A stretch of 44,895 nucleotides of DNA from JANXSS01 sp025356535 (GTDB taxonomy: Bacteria; Pseudomonadota; Gammaproteobacteria; Burkholderiales; Burkholderiaceae_D): contig JAYUMU010000020.1 in NCBI GenBank assembly GCA_043762325.1, positions 1 to 44,895 of the forward strand, in the 5' to 3' direction. Position numbers and translations under genes: made by a program. Position 1 is the stretch's first letter; each line of letters begins with the position of its first letter. Below are positions 1 to 8,631 of the stretch, one piece after another. Under the pieces are notes generated by a model. The model saw nothing but the letters and a program-made list of their open reading frames with translations. It was not told where the DNA came from and did no database searches.

Positions 1-357
1 CTGGAAGACCGGCTCGGCTTCCTGGACGCCTCCTTCTACCGCGACGACTACGCCAGCAAGGGCTTGCGCCCGGACGTGCGGCCGAGCCTGATTCCGTTCG
101 AAGTCGACGGCGCCACCATTCTCCTGGTCGACGATGTCCTCTATACCGGCCGCACGACGCGCGCGGCCATCAATGAACTGTTCGACTACGGCCGGCCGAA
201 GCGCATCCTGCTCGGCGCGCTGGTCGACCGCGGCAATCGCGAACTTCCGGTGGCGGCCGATTTCGTGGCCGAGTCGGTCACCCTCGCCGCGGGCGAATCG
301 CTGGTCCTGCAGCGCGCCGACGACGGCACTTTTTCTCTCACGGTCGACCATGCATAA
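1..357 (+). CDS. pyrR: PyrR bifunctional pyrimidine regulator / uracil phosphoribosyltransferase (5' end outside window)
   Basis: The frame is open from base 1 to the TAA at 355-357, so the N-terminus lies outside the window. The visible part carries the type I phosphoribosyltransferase PRPP loop, ILLVDDVLYTGRTTRAAINE, followed by VDRGNRELPVAADF, which is typical of PyrR. PyrR proteins bind UMP/PRPP and either regulate pyr genes or convert uracil and PRPP to UMP. The stop overlaps the pyrB start by 8 nt (pyrB ATG at 350), so the two are translationally coupled. The identification is from motif and operon context. RNA-binding activity cannot be judged here because the leader of the operon is not in the window. 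Confidence 0.93.
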   Translation: MEDRLGFLDASFYRDDYASKGLRPDVRPSLIPFEVDGATILLVDDVLYTGRTTRAAINELFDYGRPKRILLGALVDRGNRELPVAADFVAESVTLAAGESLVLQRADDGTFSLTVDHA

Positions 358-1309
358 TCCCCAGCTCAACGCCCATGGCGAACTGCAGCACCTGCTGACC
401 ATCGAAGGCTTGCCCAAGGCCGTCATCAACCATATTCTCGATACCGCATCCTCGTTCGTGGGCGTGTCGGACCGGGATGTGAAGAAGCTGCCGCTCATGC
501 GGGGAAAAAGCGTCTTCAATCTCTTCTTCGAGAACTCGACCCGCACCCGCACCACCTTTGAAATTGCCTGCAAGAGGCTGTCGGCCGATGTCATCAATCT
601 CAACATCTCGGCTTCCAGCGCCAGCAAGGGCGAGTCGCTGCTCGACACCATCGACAACCTCTCGGCCATGCATGCCGACATGTTCGTGGTGCGCCATGCG
701 CAGTCGGGCGCACCGTACCTGATCGCCAAGCACCTGATCGATACCCGCCAGTCGCATGTGCACGTGGTCAATGCCGGCGACGGCCGCCATGCGCATCCGA
801 CCCAGGGCCTGCTGGACATGTACACCATCCGCCACTACAAGAAGGATTTCACCAACCTGACTGTTGCCATCGTCGGCGACATCCTGCACAGCCGGGTGGC
901 GCGCTCGGACATCCATGCGCTGACCACGCTGGGCGTGCCGGAAGTGCGGGCGATCGCACCGCGTACGCTCCTGCCGAACGGGCTGGAGCAGATGGGCGTG
1001 CGGGTCTTCACCGACATGAATGCCGGTCTCAAGGATGTCGATGTCATCATCATGCTGCGCCTGCAGAACGAACGCATGAGCGGCGCGCTGCTGCCCTCGG
1101 CGCAGGAATTCTTCAAGAGCTATGGCCTGACCGCCGAACGCCTGGCGCTGGCAAAACCGGACGCCATCGTCATGCATCCGGGGCCGATGAACCGCGGCGT
1201 CGAGATCGATTCGGCGGTGGCAGACGGCGCCCAGGCAGTGATCCTGCCGCAGGTGACGTTCGGCATCGCCGTGCGGATGGCGGTGATGAGCATTTTGGCG
1301 GGTAAATAA
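350..1309 (+). CDS. pyrB: Aspartate carbamoyltransferase catalytic subunit
   Basis: This 319-residue protein condenses carbamoyl phosphate and aspartate, the first committed step of UMP synthesis, in the cytoplasm. The carbamoyl-phosphate motif S-T-R-T-R begins near residue 63 (NSTRTRTTFEIA), HPTQGLLDMYTI lies in the middle, and MHPGPMNRGVEI near the C-terminus. ATG 350 was chosen over upstream in-frame codons because it gives the normal family length and begins just ahead of the conserved region; it overlaps pyrR by 8 nt. Its TAA shares one base with the next ATG (TAATG at 1307-1311). Together with the non-catalytic dihydroorotase downstream this fits the pseudomonad/burkholderial ATCase class, in which PyrB and PyrC' form one large complex. 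Confidence 0.97.
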   Translation: MHNPQLNAHGELQHLLTIEGLPKAVINHILDTASSFVGVSDRDVKKLPLMRGKSVFNLFFENSTRTRTTFEIACKRLSADVINLNISASSASKGESLLDTIDNLSAMHADMFVVRHAQSGAPYLIAKHLIDTRQSHVHVVNAGDGRHAHPTQGLLDMYTIRHYKKDFTNLTVAIVGDILHSRVARSDIHALTTLGVPEVRAIAPRTLLPNGLEQMGVRVFTDMNAGLKDVDVIIMLRLQNERMSGALLPSAQEFFKSYGLTAERLALAKPDAIVMHPGPMNRGVEIDSAVADGAQAVILPQVTFGIAVRMAVMSILAGK

Positions 1310-2622
1310 TGAATCTGCATATCAGCAACGGCCACCTGATCGATCCGGCAAACGGCATCGACGCACCGCACGACCTCTATATTGCCGACGGCCGCATCGC
1401 CGGCGTCGGCAGCCCGCCACCCGGTTTCGTGATCGAGCGGGTGATCGATGCGACCGGTCTGGTGGTCGCACCCGGCCTGGTCGACCTGAGCGCGCGGCTG
1501 CGCGAACCCGGTTACGAATACAAGGCCACGCTCGAGTCCGAGATGCAGGCGGCGCTGCAGGGCGGCGTGACCAGCCTGGTCTGTCCGCCCGACACCGATC
1601 CGGTGCTCGATGAACCGGGCTTAGTCGAAATGCTCAAGTACCGCGCCGAAAAACTGAACCAGGCGCACGTCTATCCGCTGGGCGCGCTGACCGTCGGCTT
1701 GAAAGGCAGCGCACTGACCGAAATGGCCGAGCTGACCGAAGCCGGCTGCATCGGTTTTTCGCAGGCCGACGCACCGATCTTCGACACCAACGTGCTGCTG
1801 CGGGCGCTGCAATATGCGCAGACCTTCGGCTTCACGGTCTGGCTGCGGCCGCAGGACCCGCACCTGGGCCTGGGCGGCATCGCCCACAGCGGGCCGATGG
1901 CCTCGCGCCTGGGCCTGTCCGGCGTGCCGGTGATGGCGGAGACCATCGCGCTGCACACGATCTTCGAGCTGGTGCGCAGCACCGGCGCGCGCGTGCATCT
2001 GTGCCGCATCTCTTCGGCGGCCGGTCTGGCGCTGATCCGCTCGGCGAAGAAGGAAGGCCTGCCGGTGAGCTGCGACGTCGGCGCCCATCATGTACACCTG
2101 ACCGACATGGACATCGGCTTTTTCGACGCCAACGCCCGCCTGGCGCCGCCGCTGCGGGCGCAGCGCGACCGCGATGCGATCCGCGCCGCGCTGGCCGACG
2201 GCACCATCGACGCCATCTGCTCCGACCATACGCCGGTCGACGACGATGAAAAACTGCTGCCCTTCGGCGAAGCCTCGCCGGGCGCAACAGGCCTGGAGTT
2301 GCTGTTGTCGCTGGCCGTCAAGTGGGCCGACGAGGTCGAGGCGCCGGTCGGGCGTGGTAGCGATCCCGCCCGGGCCGGCAGGCTTTCCCGGGCGCTGGCG
2401 AAAGTGACCGCCGATCCGGCACAGGTGCTGAATCTGCCATGCGGGCGGCTCGACGTCGGCCGGGTTGCCGACCTCTGCATCTTCGACCCCGAGTGCCGCT
2501 GGACGGTGAATGCGGCGGCGCTGGCAAGCCAGGGCAAGCACACGCCGTTTCTCGGCTATGAACTGTCGGCGCAGGTGCGCATGACGATCGTTGCCGGTCA
2601 TCTTGCCTATGCCCGCGCGTAG
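1309..2622 (+). CDS. pyrC': Dihydroorotase-like protein lacking the metal-binding HxH (PyrC'/PyrX)
   Basis: A 437-residue amidohydrolase-fold protein of the type I dihydroorotase family. Active dihydroorotases have D-x-H-x-H-L-R in the first strand. Here the equivalent is D-L-S-A-R-L-R (residues 59-65), so both metal-binding histidines are replaced by Ser61 and Arg63. The later ICSDHTPVDDDEK segment is kept. This is the pattern of the non-catalytic PyrC' of pseudomonads and relatives, which is needed to assemble ATCase rather than to make dihydroorotate; a separate active PyrC would be expected elsewhere in the genome. The start overlaps the pyrB stop by one base, giving tight coupling. Annotation pipelines usually call it plain 'dihydroorotase', which would be misleading. 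Confidence 0.92.
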   Translation: MNLHISNGHLIDPANGIDAPHDLYIADGRIAGVGSPPPGFVIERVIDATGLVVAPGLVDLSARLREPGYEYKATLESEMQAALQGGVTSLVCPPDTDPVLDEPGLVEMLKYRAEKLNQAHVYPLGALTVGLKGSALTEMAELTEAGCIGFSQADAPIFDTNVLLRALQYAQTFGFTVWLRPQDPHLGLGGIAHSGPMASRLGLSGVPVMAETIALHTIFELVRSTGARVHLCRISSAAGLALIRSAKKEGLPVSCDVGAHHVHLTDMDIGFFDANARLAPPLRAQRDRDAIRAALADGTIDAICSDHTPVDDDEKLLPFGEASPGATGLELLLSLAVKWADEVEAPVGRGSDPARAGRLSRALAKVTADPAQVLNLPCGRLDVGRVADLCIFDPECRWTVNAAALASQGKHTPFLGYELSAQVRMTIVAGHLAYARA

Positions 2623-2631
2623 CGCGCTCAC

Positions 2632-3393
2632 ATGATCGGCTTGCGGCTGCTGCGGGTGGCGCTGCATGTGCTGGCCGGACTGCTGATCTGCAGCCTGGTC
2701 TTTCCGCTGCTGTCGGCGGCAGGACGGCGCCGCCAGATCCGGCGCTGGTCGGCGCGGCTGCTGCGCATCTTCCGGGTCAGCGTCGACGTCGTCGGCGACG
2801 CCGCCGGCCTGCATGCAGAAGGGCTGCCCGGCGTCATCGTGGCAAATCATGTCTCGTGGCTGGACATCTTCGTCATCAACACGATGCAGCCGTGCCGCTT
2901 CGTTGCCAAGTCGGAGATCCGCGACTGGCCGCTGCTGGGGTATCTGTGCGCCCGTTCGGACACCATCTTCATTTCCCGCGGCAGCCGGCGCGACGTGCGC
3001 GCCACCTTCAAGAACCTGGTGGCGGGCATCGAGGCGGGCGAGCGGGTGGCGTTTTTCCCGGAAGGCACCACCGCCGCGCAAGGCACGCTGCTGCCGTTCC
3101 ATGCAAACCTGTTCCAGGCGCCGATCGACGCGGCAGTGCCGCTGCAGCCGCTGGCACTGCGCTACCTCGATCCGCAGGGCCGCCTGTATGCCGGCGTCGA
3201 TTACATCGGCGAGACGACTTTCATGGAAAGCATGCTGGTGATCCTGCGCGGCCCGCCGGTGAAAGCGCAGATCGTGCTGCTGGCGCCGATTGCCGGCGCC
3301 AGCACGGCCGGCAACCGGCGCGCGCTGTCCCTGGCAACGCATGCGGCGATCGCGTGCGCACTGGGGCTGGTGGCGCAGGAGGCCGTGTCCTGA
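2632..3393 (+). CDS. 1-acyl-sn-glycerol-3-phosphate acyltransferase (PlsC-like)
   Basis: A 253-residue membrane-associated acyltransferase that would acylate lysophosphatidic acid to phosphatidic acid in phospholipid synthesis. It has an N-terminal hydrophobic segment (about residues 5-30), the catalytic H-x4-D motif NHVSWLD (His73, Asp78), a downstream SRGSRRD segment and the FFPEGTT substrate motif near residue 144. It begins 9 nt after the pyrC' stop and ends ahead of the convergent apaH, so it is probably the last gene of the pyr transcript. The same fold includes lyso-ornithine lipid acyltransferases (OlsA), so the exact acceptor is not proven by sequence. Confidence 0.88.
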   Translation: MIGLRLLRVALHVLAGLLICSLVFPLLSAAGRRRQIRRWSARLLRIFRVSVDVVGDAAGLHAEGLPGVIVANHVSWLDIFVINTMQPCRFVAKSEIRDWPLLGYLCARSDTIFISRGSRRDVRATFKNLVAGIEAGERVAFFPEGTTAAQGTLLPFHANLFQAPIDAAVPLQPLALRYLDPQGRLYAGVDYIGETTFMESMLVILRGPPVKAQIVLLAPIAGASTAGNRRALSLATHAAIACALGLVAQEAVS

Positions 3394-3420
3394 AATGCGC
3401 GGTGGTTGCGGCCCGGTGGC

Positions 3421-4260
3421 TCAGTCGCCCGCCGCCGCGGGCGCATGATACTGCGGGCAGTCGACCTGAAACAGGGCGCGGTCTTCCAGGCGCACTGCCG
3501 TCAGCTTGCCGCCCCACAGGCAACCGGTGTCCAGGCCAATCAGGTTCGCCCGCATCTGCAGGCCGAGCGCCGACCAGTGGCCGAACACCACCGTGCTGTC
3601 CGCACTGCGCCGGCCCGGTACGTCGAACCAGGGCAGGCGGCCATCCGGCGTCGCGGGTTGCGCATCGTCGAGGATCATGCGGCCGTCGGGCGTGCACAGG
3701 CGCATGCGCGTCATCGCGTTGACGATGCAGCGCAGCCGCTCGTGACCGGCCAGTGCATCGTCCCAGCGCGCCGGCAGGTTGCCATACATGTGACTGAGAA
3801 AATCGCGCCAGTGCGGCCCCTGCAGCGTCTGCGACACCTCGTCGCTCAGTGCCAGCGCCTGTGGCACGCTCCATTGCGGCAGCACGCCGGCGTGCACCAC
3901 CAGGTGTCCCGCATGCAGCAGCGCAAGGGGCTGTCGGCGCAGCCAGTCGAGCAGGTCGTCGCGATCGTGCGCCTGCAGGATCGGCGCCAGCGTATCGAGT
4001 CGTCCGGATTTCCGGATGCCGTTGGCAGCGGCCAGCAGGTGCAGGTCATGGTTGCCCAGCACCATGCGCGCGCGTGGACCGAGGTTGACCAGGCAGCGCA
4101 GGGTTTCCAGCGATTGCGGACCGCGGTTGACGATGTCGCCGACGAAGATATACTGCGCCGCGCCGGCGTCGACGTCGTCCTGCGTGGCATCGATGTGCGC
4201 CAGCAGGGCGAGCAGGCGGGCGTGGCAACCTTGCAGGTCGCCGATGGCATAAGTGGGCAT
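3421..4260 (-). CDS. apaH: Diadenosine tetraphosphatase (symmetrical Ap4A hydrolase)
   Basis: A 279-residue metallophosphoesterase that splits Ap4A into two ADP and also removes Np4 caps from RNA. The metal-ligand motifs are in order from the N-terminus: YAIGDLQGC, FVGDIVNRGP and VLGNHDLH, with later HAGVLP and GLDTGCLWGGKL. The start at 4260 (MPTYAIGDLQG) was chosen because the family begins directly with this strand; the open frame runs 33 codons further upstream without homology. The gene is convergent with plsC (27-nt gap) and divergent from the mutarotase gene. Confidence 0.96.
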   Translation of the reverse strand: MPTYAIGDLQGCHARLLALLAHIDATQDDVDAGAAQYIFVGDIVNRGPQSLETLRCLVNLGPRARMVLGNHDLHLLAAANGIRKSGRLDTLAPILQAHDRDDLLDWLRRQPLALLHAGHLVVHAGVLPQWSVPQALALSDEVSQTLQGPHWRDFLSHMYGNLPARWDDALAGHERLRCIVNAMTRMRLCTPDGRMILDDAQPATPDGRLPWFDVPGRRSADSTVVFGHWSALGLQMRANLIGLDTGCLWGGKLTAVRLEDRALFQVDCPQYHAPAAAGD

Positions 4261-4417
4261 GGCCCGATTGTAGTGAAAAATCGTCCGGCGGCAGGACCAA
4301 ATCCGCGTTCTCTGCCGCAATAGTGCGCAACGCGGGACGGCGGCCGGCACCTGCGCCACAATCGCAGTCGAATGCAGGCGCTGTGCGCGTCATCTGAAGT
4401 CCAGCGGGAGAATGTTC

Positions 4418-5323
4418 ATGCAAGCATTGAAAAACGGCAGCCGCTACCTTCGTGACGGCGTCATGCGCACCCATCTGCAGAGCAACGATGGCGCAAGCGC
4501 CGTCGTTGCCGACCACGGCGCCCACCTGCTGTCGTGGCGCCCGGCCGGCAGCGGCGAAGCGCTTTTTTTGAGCAGCACCTCGGGCTACGGCGGCAGCGCC
4601 GCCATTCGGGGCGGCGTGCCGGTCATCTTTCCGCAATTCGGTGCACTGGGCAGCGGCCAGCGGCATGGGTTTGCCCGCAACACCGGCTGGCGCTTTCTTG
4701 GCGCCACGCTTGACGACCACGGCGCCGCCCGCGCCGCCTGGGTGCTGCAGCAGACTGCAACGCCCGGCGCCGCCATGCCGGTCGATGCCGATGCGCTGCC
4801 GGGTTTCCGGCTGATCTGCGAGATCCATCTGGCCGGCACCGGCATCGACATTGGCCTGACCATCATGAACACGTCGACGCAAGCGTGGTCTTGCCAGGCC
4901 GCGCTGCACACCTATCTGCGCGTCGACGCACTCGAAGCGAGCCGCATCGACGGACTGCAAGAGGCGCCCTATCTCGACCAGACCCGCGCGCCGGCCGGCA
5001 GCGCCTTGCCCGGTGTGGCGCAGACTTTCCAGGACGCCACGCCGCTCGGCTTTGCCGCGGAGGTGGACCGGATCTATCTGGCAGCGCCGTCGCCGGTGCT
5101 GCTGCAGGACGGCTGCCGACGGCTCGACGTGCGCCTGACGGGCTTTCCCGACATGGTGGTATGGAATCCGGGGCAAGCAAAGGCGGCTGCCCTGGCCGAT
5201 CTGCATGCAGGCGGCTTTCGGCAATTCGTCTGCATCGAAGCGGCGGCAATCGCGCAGCCGATTGCCCTGGCGGCAGGAGAAAACTGGCACGGCGTGCAGT
5301 CGCTGCGCCTCGTTGGCAACTGA
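4418..5323 (+). CDS. D-hexose-6-phosphate mutarotase (aldose-1-epimerase family, YeaD-like)
   Basis: About 301 residues of the galactose-mutarotase fold. It would interconvert alpha and beta anomers of hexose 6-phosphates. Visible landmarks are SWRPAGSGEALFLS, GGVPVIFPQFG, the HGFARNTGW catalytic-His segment, AALHTYLRV, and the C-terminal FVCIEAAAIAQPIAL with the conserved glutamate. Two ATGs compete, 4412 and 4418. The GGGAG at 4406-4410 sits only 1 nt from the first but 7 nt from the second, so 4418 is preferred. The upstream 157-bp gap to apaH must carry divergent promoters, but none is convincing by eye. Confidence 0.9.
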   Translation: MQALKNGSRYLRDGVMRTHLQSNDGASAVVADHGAHLLSWRPAGSGEALFLSSTSGYGGSAAIRGGVPVIFPQFGALGSGQRHGFARNTGWRFLGATLDDHGAARAAWVLQQTATPGAAMPVDADALPGFRLICEIHLAGTGIDIGLTIMNTSTQAWSCQAALHTYLRVDALEASRIDGLQEAPYLDQTRAPAGSALPGVAQTFQDATPLGFAAEVDRIYLAAPSPVLLQDGCRRLDVRLTGFPDMVVWNPGQAKAAALADLHAGGFRQFVCIEAAAIAQPIALAAGENWHGVQSLRLVGN

Positions 5324-5392
5324 TCTGTGCGGTGCAACATCATTAATCCGCGCTCCCCGCGGTTTGCGCTATCATTGCAGTCCATCGCTTTT

Positions 5393-5422
5393 GCACGACA
5401 AATAACTTTATAAAAGTCGTGC
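5393..5422. promoter_or_regulatory. Inverted repeat in the leader of the sugar-phosphate transferase gene
   Basis: GCACGAC (5393-5399) and its exact complement GTCGTGC (5416-5422) flank a 16-base AT-rich centre in the 207-bp gap between the mutarotase and the next gene. It could be an operator or a weak hairpin about 110 nt before the ATG. A TTGCAG at 5375-5380 lies upstream of it, but no good -10 is placed with it. Confidence 0.35.
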
Positions 5423-5530
5423 GCAATTTGCGGCACTCGCGGTTGCCACCCAGCGATTCATCGGACCATAAAAATCGACATACCGGTTCGATTGCATTGC
5501 AGCGATACGCTGCATCGAAAAATTAAAACG

Positions 5531-6625
5531 ATGGTTTCTTTCCTGATCAGCTTTTGCCTGGCAGCATTCTGCACATTGCTCATCATTAAGCTTGGCAAAC
5601 GGCATTCGGCCACGCTCGACTCCGATCTCGACGGTGTCCAGAAAGTGCATGGGCGGGCCGTGCCGCGCATCGGCGGTATCGGCATTTTTACCGCCGTCCT
5701 GCTGACCGGCGCCTATACCAGCTGGCAGGTGCCGGCGCTGAGCAACTGGCTGGCGATCCTGCTGGTGTGCGCCAGCGTGGCTTTTTTCGGCGGCATCGTC
5801 GAAGACATCACAAAGACCGTGAGCGCCACGCGCCGGCTCGGCTTGACCATGATTGCCGCCGCACTCGGCTTTTACCTGCTCGACGCCCGCATCGACCATA
5901 TCGACTGGATCAACGCCGTCTGGCGCCTGCCGGTGCTGTGGATCGGCTTGCCCCTGACGGTGCTGGCGGTGGCCGGCATTGCCAATGCCGTCAACATCAT
6001 CGACGGCTTCAACGGCCTGGCCAGCGCTGTCACGATCTGCATGCTGATCTCGCTGGGCTATGTGGCGCTGCAGGTCGGCGACATGTTCATTCTGGTCGCG
6101 GCCCTCATGGTGGCGGGTGCGACCGCCGGGTTTTTCATCTTTAACTATCCGGCCGGCCTGATCTTTCTGGGCGACGGCGGCGCTTATTTCCTCGGATTCA
6201 TGCTCGGTGAATTGTCGATCCTGCTGGTGATGCGCAATCCGCAGGTGTCGACCTGGTATGCAGCACTGTTATTGATCTATCCGGTATTCGAGACGCTGTT
6301 CTCGGTTTATCGAAGATTATTTCTGCGTGGCCATTCGCCGTCGATTCCAGACGGCATTCACTTGCACAGCCTGATCTTTCGCCGCATCGTGCATTGGACC
6401 GTCGGCAGAAAGGATGCCCGCAGCCTCATGCATCGCAATGCATTGACGTCGCCTTATCTCTGGCTTATTTCATTGATGGCGGTGTTGCCGGCGACTTTAT
6501 TGTGGCGTAATACTGCTGCACTAATGATTTTCTGCGCACTTTTTGTCGTCAGTTATGTCTGGCTTTATGCAAGAATCGTGCGGTTTCGTGCACCGCGATG
6601 GCTGATTTTTGTTAAAAGAAAATAA
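5531..6625 (+). CDS. Undecaprenyl-phosphate sugar-1-phosphate transferase (MraY/WecA family)
   Basis: A 364-residue polytopic membrane enzyme with about ten hydrophobic segments that transfers a sugar 1-phosphate from a UDP-sugar to undecaprenyl phosphate, the first step of a surface polysaccharide or O-antigen. Family motifs are HGRAVPRIGGIGI, an EDITKTVSATRRL region for the metal/aspartate site, NAVNIIDGFNGLA, FLGDGGAYFLGF and the HLHSLIFRR cytosolic loop. ATG 5531 (MVSFLISF) starts directly in the first membrane helix; an in-frame ATG 13 codons upstream has no such support. Length and the short C-terminus fit WecA-like rather than MraY. The phosphomannomutase and LPS genes downstream place it in envelope sugar metabolism. 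The donor sugar cannot be read from sequence. Confidence 0.88.
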   Translation: MVSFLISFCLAAFCTLLIIKLGKRHSATLDSDLDGVQKVHGRAVPRIGGIGIFTAVLLTGAYTSWQVPALSNWLAILLVCASVAFFGGIVEDITKTVSATRRLGLTMIAAALGFYLLDARIDHIDWINAVWRLPVLWIGLPLTVLAVAGIANAVNIIDGFNGLASAVTICMLISLGYVALQVGDMFILVAALMVAGATAGFFIFNYPAGLIFLGDGGAYFLGFMLGELSILLVMRNPQVSTWYAALLLIYPVFETLFSVYRRLFLRGHSPSIPDGIHLHSLIFRRIVHWTVGRKDARSLMHRNALTSPYLWLISLMAVLPATLLWRNTAALMIFCALFVVSYVWLYARIVRFRAPRWLIFVKRK

Positions 6626-6669
6626 TAGTGCCAACTTGTCGGATACCCGATTCAATCAAAGGAGAAATC

Positions 6670-6978
6670 ATGAATCTGTCAAACCTTAACGTCGCCGAAT
6701 TACGCGATCTCGAAGAAAAAGTCCGGCGCGAGTTAAAGAAAAGGGAGGGCGAGGAATTGTCGCGCGCCCGCGAAGAGATTCTTTCGATAGCGCAAAAGCT
6801 GGGCGTGCCATTGAAGGAAATACTTGGTTCCCAAGGCAAGAGCAAGCCGGGCAAGGCCGCCAGCAATTTCCAGCATCCGGACGATGCGGCGCTGCACTGG
6901 AGTGGCCGCGGCCGCAAGCCGGGATGGGTCAAGCAGTGGCTCGAATCGGGCAAGACGCTCGAGGCGCTGCGTACCTGA
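6670..6978 (+). CDS. H-NS family nucleoid-associated protein
   Basis: A 102-residue small basic protein. The N-terminal half is a charged coiled coil (about residues 5-50, ELRDLEEKVRRELKKREGEE). The C-terminal half has the H-NS DNA-binding pattern: HPDDAALHWSGRGRKPGW with the minor-groove R-G-R-K-P hook, then VKQWLESGKTLEAL. Such proteins oligomerise on AT-rich DNA and silence foreign genes. ATG 6670 has GGAG at 6661-6664. It follows the glycosyl transferase gene by 44 nt and is followed by a strong hairpin. H-NS paralogues are numerous in Burkholderiales, so this may be a local rather than the main copy. Confidence 0.93.
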   Translation: MNLSNLNVAELRDLEEKVRRELKKREGEELSRAREEILSIAQKLGVPLKEILGSQGKSKPGKAASNFQHPDDAALHWSGRGRKPGWVKQWLESGKTLEALRT

Positions 6979-7000
6979 AGCGATCGAAAGCGGTAATGCA

Positions 7001-7050
7001 GGCGCAGGACCTGCCTGAAGTCGCGCCCGCGACGAGGCAGGTCCTGCGCC
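7001..7050. terminator. Perfect 16-bp inverted repeat with inner stem after the H-NS gene
   Basis: GGCGCAGGACCTGCCT (7001-7016) is exactly complementary to 7035-7050. The 18-nt loop holds a second stem, GTCGCG (7020-7025) with CGCGAC (7028-7033). It begins 22 nt after the H-NS-like stop codon, so a transcription stop or an mRNA 3'-end stabiliser is likely. There is no T-run after it, so it is not a canonical intrinsic terminator; a mobile or dispersed palindrome is the alternative. The rest of the 6979-7225 gap is low-complexity GGGCC/CTGG-rich sequence with no gene. Confidence 0.6.
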
Positions 7051-7225
7051 TGGCTTGCGGTGGCGCGTCGAACGCGTCCAGCGCATTTGCAACCGCGCCG
7101 GCATCTGTATATGTTTTCGCGCGGGATCGGGCTTTGGTCCGGGCCCTGGTTTTGGCCCCTGGTTCTGTCCCTGTGCTGCCGGCGCGCGCGCCGTTTCCGT
7201 TTATCTTCTCTCCAAGAAGGACATC

Positions 7226-8608
7226 ATGATTCTCTCCCCCGGCATTTTCAAGGCTTACGACATCCGCGGCATCATCGGCACCACGCTCGATGCCTCCGTG
7301 GCAAGGAAAATCGGCCAGGCATTCGGTTCCGCAGTACTGGCCAAGGGGGAAAAGAAGGTCGTCATCGGCCGCGACGGCCGGCTTTCCGGACCTGAGCTGG
7401 CGGCAGCGCTGGCAGAGGGCCTGCAGACGGCCGGCGTGGACGTGATCGACCTGGGCGTGGTGGCCACGCCCATGGTGTATTTCGGCACCCACGTGCTGGA
7501 GGCGAAAAGCGGCATCATGGTCACCGGCAGCCACAATCCGCCCGACTACAACGGCTTCAAGATGGTGCTGGCCGGCGAGGCCATTCACGGCGAGACCATC
7601 ACCGCGCTGTACCGCGCCATCATGGCCGGCGACCTTACCGACGCCGGCGCCCGGCGCGGCAGCTACCGCACCCACGACATCGCCGCGGCCTACCAGGACC
7701 GCATCACCGGCGACGTCAGGCTGGCGCGGCCGATGAAGATCGTCATCGATTGCGGCAACGGCGTCGCCGGCGCCTTCGCGGGCGACCTCTACCGCGCCAT
7801 GGGTTGCGAGGTCACCGAGCTGTTCTGCGAGGTCGATGGCAACTTTCCGAATCACCATCCCGATCCCGCCCATCCGGAAAACCTGCAGGACCTGATCCGC
7901 AGCCTGGAGGACAACGACGCCGAAATCGGCCTGGCCTTCGACGGCGACGGCGACCGTCTCGGCGTGGTCACCAAAGATGGCCAGATCATCTATCCGGACC
8001 GCCAGCTCATGCTGTTTGCCGAAGACGTCCTCACCCGCCATCCCGGCCAGCAGATCCTCTACGACGTCAAGTGCACGCGGCACCTGGCGCCCTGGATCAC
8101 GGCGCGCGGCGGCGTGCCGCTGATGTGGAAGACCGGCCACTCGCTGGTCAAGGCCAAGCTGCGCGAAACCGGGGCGCCGCTGGGCGGCGAGATGAGCGGC
8201 CATGTCTTCTTCAAGGACCGCTGGTACGGCTTCGACGACGGCCTGTATGCCGGCGCCCGGCTGCTCGAACTGATGAGCCGGGTCGCCGATCCGTCGCAGG
8301 TGCTCAATGCCCTGCCGCAGTCGACCAGCACGCCGGAACTGCACCTGGAACTGCAGGAAGGCGAAAATGCGGCGCTGATCGCACGACTGCAGCAGCAGGC
8401 GCGCTTCGACGGCGCCGACCGGATCATCACCATCGACGGCCTGCGGGTCGAGTATCCGGACGGCTTCGGCCTGGCGCGTTCGTCCAACACCACGCCGGTC
8501 GTCGTCATGCGTTTCGAGGCCGAATCGCAGGCCGCCCTGGCACGCATCCAGGCAACTTTCCGTGCGGTGATCCTGGCTGCCAGGCCAGACGCGCAGCTGC
8601 CGTTCTGA
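7226..8608 (+). CDS. Phosphomannomutase/phosphoglucomutase (AlgC/ManB type)
   Basis: A 460-residue alpha-D-phosphohexomutase, the usual length for bifunctional PMM/PGM. It starts with the substrate loop FKAYDIRGIIG. The phosphoserine site is VTGSHNPPDYNGFKM, the Mg2+ loop is DGDGDRLG, the sugar-binding loop is GGEMSGHVFFKD, and the C-terminal phosphate-binding region includes RVEYPDGFGLARSSNTTP. It would interconvert mannose or glucose 6- and 1-phosphates to supply nucleotide sugars for LPS and polysaccharide. ATG 7226 is preceded by AAGAAGGA (7214-7221); the longer open frame upstream is low complexity. The LPS genes follow directly. Substrate preference is not resolvable from sequence. Confidence 0.95.
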   Translation: MILSPGIFKAYDIRGIIGTTLDASVARKIGQAFGSAVLAKGEKKVVIGRDGRLSGPELAAALAEGLQTAGVDVIDLGVVATPMVYFGTHVLEAKSGIMVTGSHNPPDYNGFKMVLAGEAIHGETITALYRAIMAGDLTDAGARRGSYRTHDIAAAYQDRITGDVRLARPMKIVIDCGNGVAGAFAGDLYRAMGCEVTELFCEVDGNFPNHHPDPAHPENLQDLIRSLEDNDAEIGLAFDGDGDRLGVVTKDGQIIYPDRQLMLFAEDVLTRHPGQQILYDVKCTRHLAPWITARGGVPLMWKTGHSLVKAKLRETGAPLGGEMSGHVFFKDRWYGFDDGLYAGARLLELMSRVADPSQVLNALPQSTSTPELHLELQEGENAALIARLQQQARFDGADRIITIDGLRVEYPDGFGLARSSNTTPVVVMRFEAESQAALARIQATFRAVILAARPDAQLPF

Positions 8609-8631
8609 GCCAACCTGCAGCCTCTGCTCCG

